Source of the DNA: Streptomyces tibetensis
GTDB taxonomy: Bacteria > Actinomycetota > Actinomycetes > Streptomycetales > Streptomycetaceae
DNA length: 64,000 bases
Direction of reading: 5' to 3'
Assembly (NCBI RefSeq): GCF_007655005.1
Contig: NZ_SZVW01000002.1
Coordinates: 248,001-312,000 of the forward strand
The position numbers and the translations under genes were made by a program. Numbering within the stretch: the first letter of the stretch is position 1; every line of letters starts with the position of its first letter. The notes under the pieces were generated by a model. It searched no databases. It saw nothing but the letters and a program-made list of their open reading frames with translations, and was not told where the DNA came from. Below, in pieces: positions 15,928 through 25,000 of the stretch.

Positions 15928-17562
15928 ATGGCAGGCAGCACGCACACCGTGACGAACCAGGTCCCGCCGCTGGTCGGGTACGACGTCTTCTCCGCCGACC
16001 GGGCCCTGGCCGAGGCGGTCGACCGGCATGTCGATCCGGACCTGCGCGAGGAGGTCCTCGGCGAGCTGACCGCGCTCGGCCGGGCCTCCGGCTCGGCCCA
16101 GGTGCAGGAGTGGGGGCGGCTGGCCAACGAGAACCCGCCGCGGCTGCTCACGCACGACCGGTACGGCAACCGGGTCGACGAGGTCGAGTTCCACCCCTCC
16201 TGGCACCGGCTGCTCGGCAAGGGCGTCTCGGCCGGTCTGACGGCCGCCTGGGACCGGCCGGCCGGGCATCTGCGGCGGGCCGCCGCCTTCCAGGTGTGGA
16301 CGCAGGTCGAGGCGGGCAACGGCTGCCCGCTGTCGATGACGCACGCGGCGGTGCCCGCCCTGCGCGCCGACCCGGACCTGGCGGCCGAGTGGGAGCCGCG
16401 GCTGACGTCCATGGTCTACGACCGTGAGCTGCGGCCCGCGCACCTCAAGGCCGGGGCGCTGTTCGGGATGGGCATGACGGAGAAGCAGGGCGGCAGCGAC
16501 GTCCGGGCGAACACCACGGCGGCACGGCCCCTCGCCGAGGACGGGACCTATGAGCTGACCGGGCACAAGTGGTTCTGCTCGGCGCCCATGTCCGACGGCT
16601 TCCTGGTCCTGGCGCAGGCTCCGGGCGGGCTGACCTGCTTCCTGGTGCCGCGGGTGCTCCGGGACGGCTCGCGCAACGTGTTCCGGATCCAGCGGCTCAA
16701 GGACAAGCTGGGCAACCGGTCGAACGCCTCCGCCGAGGTCGAGTTCGACGGGACCTGGGCGCGCCGGGTCGGCGAGGAGGGGCGCGGGGTGCGCACCATC
16801 ATCGAGATGGTCGCGGCGACCCGGCTGGACTGCGTGCTCGGCTCGGCCGGGCTGATGCGCCAGGCCGTGGCGCAGGCGGTGCACCACTGCACCTACCGCG
16901 AGGCGTTCGGCGGGAAGCTCGCCGACAAGCCGCTCATGCGCAACGTCCTCGCCGACCTGGCGCTGGAGTCGGAGGCGGCGACGACCCTGGCGCTGCGGCT
17001 CGCCGCCGCCTATGACGACGGCGGCGAGCAGGAGCGGGCCCTGCTGCGGATCGCGGTGCCGGCCGCCAAGTACTGGGTGACCAAGCGGTGCCCGCCCGTT
17101 GCCGTGGAGGCCGCGGAGTGCCTCGGCGGCAACGGCTACGTCGAGGAGTCCCAGATGCCGCGGCTGGTGCGCGAGTCGCCGCTGAACTCCGTCTGGGAGG
17201 GCGCGGGCAACGTCCAGGCGCTGGACGTGCTGCGGGCGTTGCAGCGGGAGCCGGGGGCTCTGGACGCGTATCTGCGGGAGGTCGGGCAGGCACGCGGCGC
17301 CGATCATCGTCTCGACGCGGCCATCAAGAACCTGCTGACCGAACTCGCCGATCTGGAGGGCGTGGAGGGGCGGGCGCGGCGACTGACGGAGCGGCTCGCG
17401 CTGGTGCTCCAGGGTTCCCTGCTGGTCCGTTTCGCGCCGCCGCAGGTCGCCGACGCGTTCTGCGCGGGGCGGCTCGGCGGTGACGGGGGCGCGGCCTTCG
17501 GGACGCTGCCGCACACGCTGGACCTGGCGTCGGTGGTGGAGCGGGCCCGGCCGGTGTCCTGA
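15928..17562 (+). CDS. AidB-like acyl-CoA dehydrogenase family flavoprotein
   Basis: A 544-residue FAD enzyme, close in length and pattern to E. coli AidB (541 residues), an alkylation-response acyl-CoA dehydrogenase homologue. Supporting segments are GCPLSMTHAAVPAL, GMGMTEKQGGSDVRANTT, GHKWFCSAPMSDGFLVLAQ and GGNGYVEESQMPRLVRESPLNSVWEGAGNV. The last is the FAD/active-site region of the family. ATG 15928 gives the typical N terminus. It is divergent from the YihY gene. It may protect DNA from alkylation or oxidise an acyl-CoA; the sequence does not decide. The stop lies at the edge of a repeat region. Confidence 0.9.
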   Translation: MAGSTHTVTNQVPPLVGYDVFSADRALAEAVDRHVDPDLREEVLGELTALGRASGSAQVQEWGRLANENPPRLLTHDRYGNRVDEVEFHPSWHRLLGKGVSAGLTAAWDRPAGHLRRAAAFQVWTQVEAGNGCPLSMTHAAVPALRADPDLAAEWEPRLTSMVYDRELRPAHLKAGALFGMGMTEKQGGSDVRANTTAARPLAEDGTYELTGHKWFCSAPMSDGFLVLAQAPGGLTCFLVPRVLRDGSRNVFRIQRLKDKLGNRSNASAEVEFDGTWARRVGEEGRGVRTIIEMVAATRLDCVLGSAGLMRQAVAQAVHHCTYREAFGGKLADKPLMRNVLADLALESEAATTLALRLAAAYDDGGEQERALLRIAVPAAKYWVTKRCPPVAVEAAECLGGNGYVEESQMPRLVRESPLNSVWEGAGNVQALDVLRALQREPGALDAYLREVGQARGADHRLDAAIKNLLTELADLEGVEGRARRLTERLALVLQGSLLVRFAPPQVADAFCAGRLGGDGGAAFGTLPHTLDLASVVERARPVS

Positions 17563-17571
17563 TCCGGTCCG

Positions 17572-17616
17572 CTGATCCGCGTCATCCGCGTCATCCGCGT
17601 CATCCGCGTCATCCGC
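17572..17616. repeat. 9-bp tandem repeat, five units
   Basis: CTGATCCGC followed by four perfect GTCATCCGC units, 10 bases after the AidB-like stop. The stop codon itself sits in a related CCTGATCCGG. Confidence 0.95.
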
Positions 17617-17626
17617 GTACGCCAAG

Positions 17627-18544
17627 GCTCCTTGTCCGCGAAGGTTCCTCGTCCGCGAGAGTTCCTCGTCGGCGTAGGTTCCGCGACCGCGAGAGTTCCT
17701 CGTCGGCGAAGGTTCCGCGACCGCGAGAGTTCCTCGTCGGCGAAGGTTCCGCGACCGCGAGAGTTCCTCGTCGGCGAAGGTTCCGCGACCGCGAGAGTTC
17801 CTCGTCGGCGAAGGTTCCGCGACCGCGAGAGTTCCTCGTCGGCGAAGGTTCCGCGACCGCGAGAGTTCCTCGTCGGCGAAGGTTCCGCGACCGCGAGAGT
17901 TCCTCGTCGGCGAAGGTTCCGCGACCGCGAGAGTTCCTCGTCGGCGAAGGTTCCGCGACCGCGAGAGTTCCTCGTCGGCGAAGGTTCCGCGACCGCGAGA
18001 GTTCCTCGTCGGCGAAGGTTCCGCGACCGCGAGAGTTCCTCGTCGGCGAAGGTTCCGCGACCGCGAGAGTTCCTCGTCGGCGAAGGTTCCGCGACCGCGA
18101 GAGTTCCTCGTCGGCGAAGGTTCCGCGACCGCGAGAGTTCCTCGTCGGCGAAGGTTCCGCGACCGCGAGAGTTCCTCGTCGGCGAAGGTTCCGCGACCGC
18201 GAGAGTTCCTCGTCGGCGAAGGTTCCGCGACCGCGAGAGTTCCTCGTCGGCGAAGGTTCCGCGACCGCGAGAGTTCCTCGTCGGCGAAGGTTCCGCGACC
18301 GCGAGAGTTCCTCGTCGGCGAAGGTTCCGCGACCGCGAGAGTTCCTCGTCGGCGAAGGTTCCGCGACCGCGAGAGTTCCTCGTCGGCGAAGGTTCCGCGA
18401 CCGCGAGAGTTCCTCGTCGGCGAAGGTTCCGCGACCGCGAGAGTTCCTCGTCGGCGAAGGTTCCGCGACCGCGAGAGTTCCTCGTCGGCGAAGGTTCCGC
18501 GACCGTGAGGGCTCCTCATCGGCGAAGGTTCCGCGACCGCGAAG
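17627..18544. repeat. 918-bp minisatellite: 54 x 17-bp monomers, mostly as a 34-bp dimer
   Basis: Twenty-six occurrences of GTTCCGCGACCGCGAGA-type monomer are spaced exactly 34 bases apart from 17678 to 18528, alternating with GTTCCTCGTCGGCGAAG. The two monomers match at 12 of 17 positions. At the left edge the first three monomers (17627, 17644, 17661) are intermediate forms, such as GTTCCTCGTCCGCGAGA. At the right edge one dimer has GTGAGG/GCTCCTCATC changes. 918/17 is exactly 54. There are no spacers. Because 34 is not divisible by 3 and the unit lacks stops, long open frames run through on both strands; they are artefacts. It fills the gap between the AidB-like gene and the GAF regulator. 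The remaining 233 bases to the GAF gene contain a GTTGCA-GGGG-GTTGCAAC element (about 18664-18681). Confidence 0.97.
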
Positions 18545-18777
18545 AGCGAGGGTGGTGCTGCGCCGACACGGCACCACCCCCGCCGTACTGGCCCGTTCGA
18601 GCCGCTGAACGCCGCTCGGGACGGCGCGGATCAAGTTTCGGACACGGCCGGGCCCGTCCACCAGGGTTGCAGGGGGTTGCAACTTGCTGCTGACTGTGTG
18701 CGGACTGTGCGCGCCCGACCGGGGCAGGCGGCACTATGAGACGGACAGTCAAAAGCGACTCCGGGGGGCGCACGCGC

Positions 18778-20055
18778 ATGGACGTCACGCACTTGGCCGC
18801 CGTCGACAGCACACGGGCGGCCCGGGTCCTCAGCGAGGTCCGCGCGGCGCGGCTGGCCGGGCGGCCCGCTCCGGTGGCACCGCGTCCGGTGATCGAGCGG
18901 TCCTGGGAGCGGATGCTGCGCGGCGGCATCGACCCGGACCACGACGTGCGGGCGGACCCGCTGTCCCGCGAGGAGGTGCAGCGGCGGCGCGAGACGTCGG
19001 TATTGCGCCATGTGCTGCCGGTGCTGCGGGAGGGCCTGCTGGCGGCCGCGGACGTCGCCCACCACATCATGGTGGTGGCCGACGAGGACGGCCGGGTGCT
19101 GTGGCGCGAGGGCAGCCCGCCGGTGCTGCGCAAGGCGGACGGGCTCGGCTTCGAGCTGGGTGCGGACTGGCGAGAGGACGTCGTCGGCACGAACGGCGTG
19201 GGCACCCCGGCTGTGGTGCGCCGGCCCGTGCAGGTCTTCGCCTCCGAGCACTTCGTGCGCTCCCAGGCCGGCTGGACCTGCGCGGGCGCTCCTCTGACGG
19301 ATCCGCGGGACGGCCGGCTGCTCGGCGTGGTGGATGTGAGCGGGCCGCTGGAGACGATGCATCCGGCCACGCTCGCCTGGGTCGGTTCGGTGGCCAGACT
19401 GGCCGAGGCCCGGCTGCGGGAGATGCACACGGAGTCGCTGGAGCGGCTGCGCGCGGTGGCGGCGCCGGTACTGGCCCGGCTCGGCGGCCGTGCCCTGGTC
19501 GTCGACCCGGACGGCTGGACCGCCGCGGTCAGCGGGATGCCGTACGTGCGGCGCGTGGCCCTGCCGAAGTCGCTGTCGGCGGGCCCGATACGGCTGCCGG
19601 CGCTCGGGCCGTGCTCGGTGGAGCCGCTGGCCGGAGGCTGGCTGGTGCGGGCGGCAGCCGACCAGCCGGTGCCGCACGGTCCGGCCAGGATCGTGCTGGA
19701 CCTCAGGCAGGCGCGGCGCTGGTCGGTGGAGGTGCACGGCGGGGCCGGCTCCTGGGTCCGGGAACTGAGTCCCCGGCACGCGGAGTTGCTGTACCTCCTC
19801 GCCGTCCACCGCTCCGGCCGCAGCGCCTCGGGCCTGGCCGGGGACGTGTTCGGCGACCCGGCCCGCACGGTGACGGTGCGTGCCGAGATGTCGCGGGTGC
19901 GGCGCTACCTGGGGGCGTTCCTGGAGCACCGGCCGTACCGGTTCGCCGAGGAGGCCGAGGTCGAGGTGCTGCTTCCCGCCGATCCCCGGGATCTGCTGCC
20001 GCACTCGACCGCACCGGCGGTGAGCAGGCGGCGCGGGGCCGCAGCGGCGCCCTGA
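18778..20055 (+). CDS. GAF-domain transcriptional regulator-like protein
   Basis: A 425-residue cytosolic protein. It resembles the sensor half of AcoR-type regulators: an N-terminal segment (RPVIERSWERMLRGGIDPDHD, then EVLLRHVLPVL-type helix) and a GAF domain at about residues 70-210 (ADEDGRVLWREGSPP; GTNGVGTPAVVRRPVQVFASEHF; CAGAPLTDPRDGRLLGVVDVSG). There is no AAA+ sigma-54 domain. Instead the C terminus (LSPRHAELLYLLAVHRSGRS to SRVRRYLGAFL) looks like a winged-helix region. ATG 18778 is preferred; ATG 18736 would add 14 residues. It follows the minisatellite and precedes a secretion gene region. Ligand unknown. Confidence 0.8.
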   Translation: MDVTHLAAVDSTRAARVLSEVRAARLAGRPAPVAPRPVIERSWERMLRGGIDPDHDVRADPLSREEVQRRRETSVLRHVLPVLREGLLAAADVAHHIMVVADEDGRVLWREGSPPVLRKADGLGFELGADWREDVVGTNGVGTPAVVRRPVQVFASEHFVRSQAGWTCAGAPLTDPRDGRLLGVVDVSGPLETMHPATLAWVGSVARLAEARLREMHTESLERLRAVAAPVLARLGGRALVVDPDGWTAAVSGMPYVRRVALPKSLSAGPIRLPALGPCSVEPLAGGWLVRAAADQPVPHGPARIVLDLRQARRWSVEVHGGAGSWVRELSPRHAELLYLLAVHRSGRSASGLAGDVFGDPARTVTVRAEMSRVRRYLGAFLEHRPYRFAEEAEVEVLLPADPRDLLPHSTAPAVSRRRGAAAAP

Positions 20056-20229
20056 GGTTCACTGCGCGTGCCGTACAAGCCGCTCCGGGGGGTGCATCTT
20101 TCGCATATTTGCGGGGTCTTCGTCCGCGACACCGCTCACCTGCCGTAGCATCCCTCTACGGACCACCCCACCTGCTCCTCCGTCAACGTGCGGATCACCA
20201 GGCGCAGTTGGTCCGTCTGGGAGGACGTT

Positions 20230-21540
20230 ATGAAGCATCGCGGCAGACACCGGCGGCGCAGGCGGGGCAGGGCGCTGCGCGCGACCCTGGCCGGGACGGC
20301 TCTCGCGCTCACCGCCGCCGCCACCCTGATCAGCGCCTCGCAGGCCACCGTCGCCGACGCTCCGGGGGCCCTCAAGCCGGTCGCCGCGTCCGACGGGGCC
20401 GGGCAGCCGGCCCTGGCCGAGCACCGGGTGCCCGGGCGGTGGCTGGACCGGCTGGCGTCGAAGATGGGCCGCCCGGTCGGAGTCGGCACGGTCCTGGAGA
20501 GCGCGGACCTCCCGCTGCGGGACGCGGCCGGCTGCTCCACTGCCGAGAAGCGCAGCCTGCCGGTGGAACCGGCGGCCACCCGCGCGTACTGCTTCGGCGG
20601 CTCCGACACCCGTGGATGGCGGGCAGGCGCGGTCACGACCTCGGGCGACGCGGACGACGACGGCCGCTGGGGCGGCAACCGCGTGATCCTCTCCGGCTGG
20701 ACCCGCGGCGCCGAGGGCGGCTCCATGCAGGGCCCGGCCCCCGGGCAGGGCCTGGCCAAGGTCGCCTTCGTCGACGCGAACGACCCCGGCGCGCCGCGCT
20801 ACACCTGGGCCCTGCTGGCCGTACCGGTGGACGGCGGGCGGGACTACCGGGGGCTGGTCTCCCCCCTGTCCGGCATGGTCTGGTACCAGGACAAGCTGCT
20901 GGTGACGACCCGCGAGGGCAGCCGGGACGCGCTGTACGTGTACGACATGGACCGCATCCAGCGCGCCACCGTCGAGTCCGACGCGGTCGGCCGGGTCCGG
21001 GGCGGCTGGGCCGCGCACGGCTACCGGTTCGTGCTGCCGGCCGTCGGCTCGTACACCCTGCCCCGCGGGGACGACTCCTCCCGCCCGGCCACCGTCTCCC
21101 TGGACCGCAGCACCTCCCCCGACAGTCTGGTCGCGAGCGAGTGGGTGCCCGCGGACGGCGACCGGCGCACCCGGCTGTGGCGCTACGCGCTGAGCCGGGA
21201 TCCGGCCCGCTCCGGCCTGCTCACCACCGGCTCCTCGGGGCAGGCGACCCCTACCGAGACGTACGAGACGAAGACGACCGAGGTGCGCGGCGTGCTGGCG
21301 TACCGCTCGCGCTGGTATCTCGACCGCGCGGCGGGAAGTGCGGGCGGGCACGGGACGCTGTGGCGCCAGGACACCGAGGGCGCCCGGGCGGCGGGGTGCG
21401 GCACGGACGAGACGCGGAACTGCTGGAGCGGCGGTTCGGGCTCCCTGTCCTACTGGCAGGAGACCGGCGAGGTCTGGTCCCAGTCGGGGCGGATGCTGTT
21501 CGCGCTGCCGCTGACGTCGGTCGAGCGCGCCCTCGGCTAG
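20230..21540 (+). CDS. Secreted protein of unknown function
   Basis: A 436-residue exported protein. A strongly basic start (MKHRGRHRRRRRGR) and the hydrophobic LAGTALALTAAATLI form a Sec or Tat-like signal peptide. The mature part is rich in Gly, Asp and Trp, with strand-turn segments such as VILSGWTRGAEGG, GMVWYQDKLLVTTREG, LYVYDMDRIQ and YGS/RSRWYLDRAAG, which suggest a beta-propeller-like fold. Two Cys pairs could form disulfides. GGAGG precedes ATG 20230 by 6 bases. Its stop overlaps by 4 bases the convergent small membrane-protein gene. I do not recognise a family with an assigned role. Confidence 0.75.
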   Translation: MKHRGRHRRRRRGRALRATLAGTALALTAAATLISASQATVADAPGALKPVAASDGAGQPALAEHRVPGRWLDRLASKMGRPVGVGTVLESADLPLRDAAGCSTAEKRSLPVEPAATRAYCFGGSDTRGWRAGAVTTSGDADDDGRWGGNRVILSGWTRGAEGGSMQGPAPGQGLAKVAFVDANDPGAPRYTWALLAVPVDGGRDYRGLVSPLSGMVWYQDKLLVTTREGSRDALYVYDMDRIQRATVESDAVGRVRGGWAAHGYRFVLPAVGSYTLPRGDDSSRPATVSLDRSTSPDSLVASEWVPADGDRRTRLWRYALSRDPARSGLLTTGSSGQATPTETYETKTTEVRGVLAYRSRWYLDRAAGSAGGHGTLWRQDTEGARAAGCGTDETRNCWSGGSGSLSYWQETGEVWSQSGRMLFALPLTSVERALG

Positions 21541-22007
21541 GACGCCTTTCCCCCGGTGCCGCAGGCGGCGACGGGCACCTCGGCGAGCGTGGGTGCGGGA
21601 TGGCCCGGGGTCAGGGTGGCCCGCCAGCAGCCCGTGGTCCCGGCGCGGGCCGTGGAGCTGCCGTAGGACGCGTGGGTGGAGAAGGTCACTACCGTGGACG
21701 CGCCGCGCGTCGTGACGGTCGCCGTTCCGATGGCGAGACCGGCCGGGGTCGCCAGGGTGCGCAGTCTTTCCTGGGTGAGGGGGGCGTCACGGCCCGCCAC
21801 GGCGAGGGCGTCGGCGTAGTGCACCGCGTCCTGCCGCATGTGTGCGCGCGCCTGTGCCCGGGTGGTGGTCCCCGCGGGCGGGGGCTGCGGCCAGGTCGCC
21901 ATGGCCCAGAAGAGCGCGATGACCGCGACCACGACGAGGAACGTGCCGCCGACGGCCACGGCCCCGTACACGGTTCGCCGGGGCGGCGGGACAGCACCGG
22001 AATTCAT
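21537..22007 (-). CDS. Small membrane-anchored protein, unknown function
   Basis: A 156-residue protein with one N-terminal membrane helix (VYGAVAVGGTFLVVVAVIALFWAMA) after a short cytosolic Pro-rich start, then a mostly polar extracytoplasmic domain ending in a Cys pair region (GTTGCWRATL; VAACGTGG). It follows the 1379-residue SGNH hydrolase gene by 90 bases on the same strand and may be the last gene of that series. No known family recognised. Confidence 0.7.
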   Translation of the reverse strand: MNSGAVPPPRRTVYGAVAVGGTFLVVVAVIALFWAMATWPQPPPAGTTTRAQARAHMRQDAVHYADALAVAGRDAPLTQERLRTLATPAGLAIGTATVTTRGASTVVTFSTHASYGSSTARAGTTGCWRATLTPGHPAPTLAEVPVAACGTGGKAS

Positions 22008-22097
22008 GAGCGTTTCTCCGTGCCGGGGAGGACTGGAGCGGCCCGGAGGGCCACGGGGGCGGGTGGCCGCCGCGTAGGGCGGCCACCCGTTCAGGGG

Positions 22098-25000
22098 TCA
22101 GTAGTTCGCCGCCGCCATGGCGTTCTGGAAGGCCAGGGCGTATCGGGAGGTGCCGGTGGGAGTGGGATGGTAGCTCTCCATCCCGGGGCAGATGGGATTG
22201 CCGGGGCAGGAGAAGTCGGCCGGGTTGTCGGCGGCGGGGCCCGCCACCAGGTCGTTGATGCCGGACGGCGAGTCGCACATGCGGTAGCCGGAGAACTCGC
22301 TGTCGGGTGAGTAGAACGTCACGGGGACGCCGGCGGCCTTCGCCTGGTCCGCCGCTGCCTGCTCCTTGTCTCTCATGTCGTCCGCCCACACGTTCAGCTG
22401 TGCCTGCGCGCCCGCCGTCATGACGCTGGCGCAGGTGAGGCTGTCGGTGTCGAACAGCTCCGGATAGCCGAGCAGGATGATCTTGGCATGGGGTGCCTTG
22501 GCGTGGATGTGCTGCAGCAGCGGGGGGATCTTCCCGGTGGCGTAGGTGAGGTTCTGCTGCACCGTGGAGTCGGAGGGGCACCCCTGGGCGAGGTTCCCGC
22601 AGGCGCCCACGGTGCCGCCGAAGTTGGCGTCGTTTCCGCCCACGGTGAGGGCGACGAGCGTGGTGTCGTCGTTGAGGAAGCCCGAGTCCAGCTGGGACAC
22701 CTCGCCGTACTGGCCGAGCGTTCCCGGGCCTCCGTTGCCGTTGGTGTCGAGGGAGGTGTCGAGGTCGTAGGAGAAGGCCCCGCTGCAGGCCACCGAGTGG
22801 AAGTCGAGCGTCTTGTCGAGGGCGTCCGCGCGCGACCCGACCGATGTGCTCGTGCCGGGCAGATCGGCCCTGCGCGCCCAGGAGTTGGAGCTGCGCAGGC
22901 AGGCGTTCCAGTTGTGCCCGGGAGAGGACTGGGTGGGGATGGAGGCGTAGGGACCGGTGGCCGTGCCGTAGTCGTACGAGCCCGCGCCGGTGCCGGAGGA
23001 GTAGGAGTCGCCCATCTGGACCACGATGTCCTTGGGCTTGGACGGCAGGGGCTGGAAGGCGACGCTGTCCCAGGCGATGTCCTCGTCGGCCGTGCCGTCG
23101 GGGGCGAAGTTGCTGAGGGAGACTCCTTGGTAGGCGCCGGATGACGGGGAGAAGGCGAAGACGCCCAGGCTGACCCAGGAGTTGGTCTGCGTGTGCACGT
23201 TCAGGATGCGGTTCTGGGCCGACCCTGCTCCCGGGTGCACGGAGTAGACGGCGTCCTGCGTCTGGGAGCCGGTGTCGGGCAGATGGACCAGGACTCGGGT
23301 CCAGCCGCTGAGCTGCGAGTTCAGCTTCCAGGTGCCCGTGACGGCCATGACGCCGGAGACGTCGGGCGTCTGTGAGAGGTCGTAGCTGTACTGGTTGTTC
23401 GCACCGGTGTCCAGGTTCCTGGTGTGGGCGTACCAGAAGTGGTCGCCGAACCCGCCGCCGATCTGGTGCAGGTCGCCCTTGGCCTCGTAGTGGTTCTGGG
23501 CGTCGGCCTGGAAGGGGCTGAAGGTGAACGTGCCGCCGTTGCTCCAGCCGGATTTGGAGCAGCCGTCGGTCATGGCGGGCACCGAGGCCGGTACGTCGTC
23601 CACGACGACGGCACCGGACGGCACCGCGTTGTCGCACATGTGGCCCGACCCGTTGTTGCCGTTGCCCAGTTCGGTCTTGAGGGTCTGGTAGGTCAGGTAC
23701 TCGTGGCCGCAGCTGGTGCCGCAGGCCACCTTCCACGTGGTCTGGGGGGCGTGGTACCAGTGCGGCGGGTCACAGCTGGACCCGAGGTGGTCCACCTCGC
23801 AGCGCGGCGGGGCGGACGGATCGCAGTCGTTGACGTCCGGGGAGCAGAAGGTGTCGAGGTCGGGTTTGACGGAGGACCGGTCGCGGTCGTTGTCCCACCA
23901 GGCCGGCGAGTAGCCGGCGGTGTTGCTGTTGTTCGCGGTGCCGCTGTCGGCGTAGGCGCGGCCGGTGTCGATGGGCCAGGCGCCCCAGCCGAGCACCTTC
24001 TCCTCGTAAGGCCAGTCCTGCGGGTGGCCGGCGTCGGCGTAGGTGTTCTGGTCGAGGAAGGCGTGCCGGTCGGGCGGGTAGAGCGGGTTGGACGGGTTGT
24101 TCAGCCAGCCCAGGCCCCAGGGTGCGGTGGGGTTGGCCGGGACGTAGTAGTTGAGGCCGGAGTTGTAGTCCCACAGGGCGGCGAACCAGTTCTCCAGGCC
24201 GGCGGGGTCGTCGGTGTTGAGCTTGATGCCGCCGGGCGAGACGGCCGTGTCGTGGAGCTCGTTCCACTTCTTCTCGAGCGTCTGCGCGGCGACCGCGATG
24301 TTGGAGGTGTAGTCGAGGGCGATGGCCTTCTGCTGGGCGGCCGGGAGTTCGTCGGCGTCGCCGGTCTTCATGCCGTCGGTCTGCTGGCCGATGCCGTAGC
24401 CGCAGTCGGCCTTGGACCAGTCGATCAGCCAGTGGTCCTCGGGGGTCGCCGGGTCGTTCGGGTGGCCGTAGAAGCCGTTGGTGCTCGCCAGGGTGGAGCT
24501 GGTCTGGCCGGGCAGGGCGCCGCCCTCGGCCTGCCAGAGGTTGGACTCCTGGGCCAGTACGCCGAGCAGGACCTGGGCGGGGATGCGTCCGCCCGAGGTG
24601 CCGGTGAGTCCGGGCAGCGGGAACATGGCCTGGGGGTTGACCGTGCCGAGTCCGTCGGCGGTGCGCCAGCCGCCCTGGCGGACCCAGGAGCTGGTCAGGT
24701 CACCGCGTACGGCCATGTCGACGGCCCACTCGACCTGGTTGGGCGTCGGCTGGTAGGCCTGCTGCGCCGGGTCGTTGCGGGGCTGGGAGCAGGCGCGGTC
24801 GGTGTCGACGGTGGAGTCGGGATCGCCCGCCGCCGCCGTGGTGACCGTCGCCGCGGACATCGTCGCCGCCGACAGTGTCGCCGGTGTCGCGGTGGTGGGT
24901 TTGCCGCCGGTCGCCGTGGCGGGCCTGGCGGCGGTCGCCGTGGCGGGCTTGGCGGCGGTCGCCGTGGCGGGCTTGGCCGTGGTGGGCTTCGCCGCGGCCG

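Noticed and set aside
17627-18544. CRISPR array
   Set aside because: The units are contiguous, with no unique spacers, and no cas gene is near.
17609-18693. Open frames of more than 300 residues on both strands through the minisatellite
   Set aside because: They are produced by a stop-free 34-bp repeat in all frames; no ribosome site or family similarity.
18684-22310. Very long open frame of over 1200 residues opposite or across known genes
   Set aside because: It runs through several well-supported genes in the wrong frame and is Arg/Gly/Pro-rich, typical of high-G+C shadow frames.
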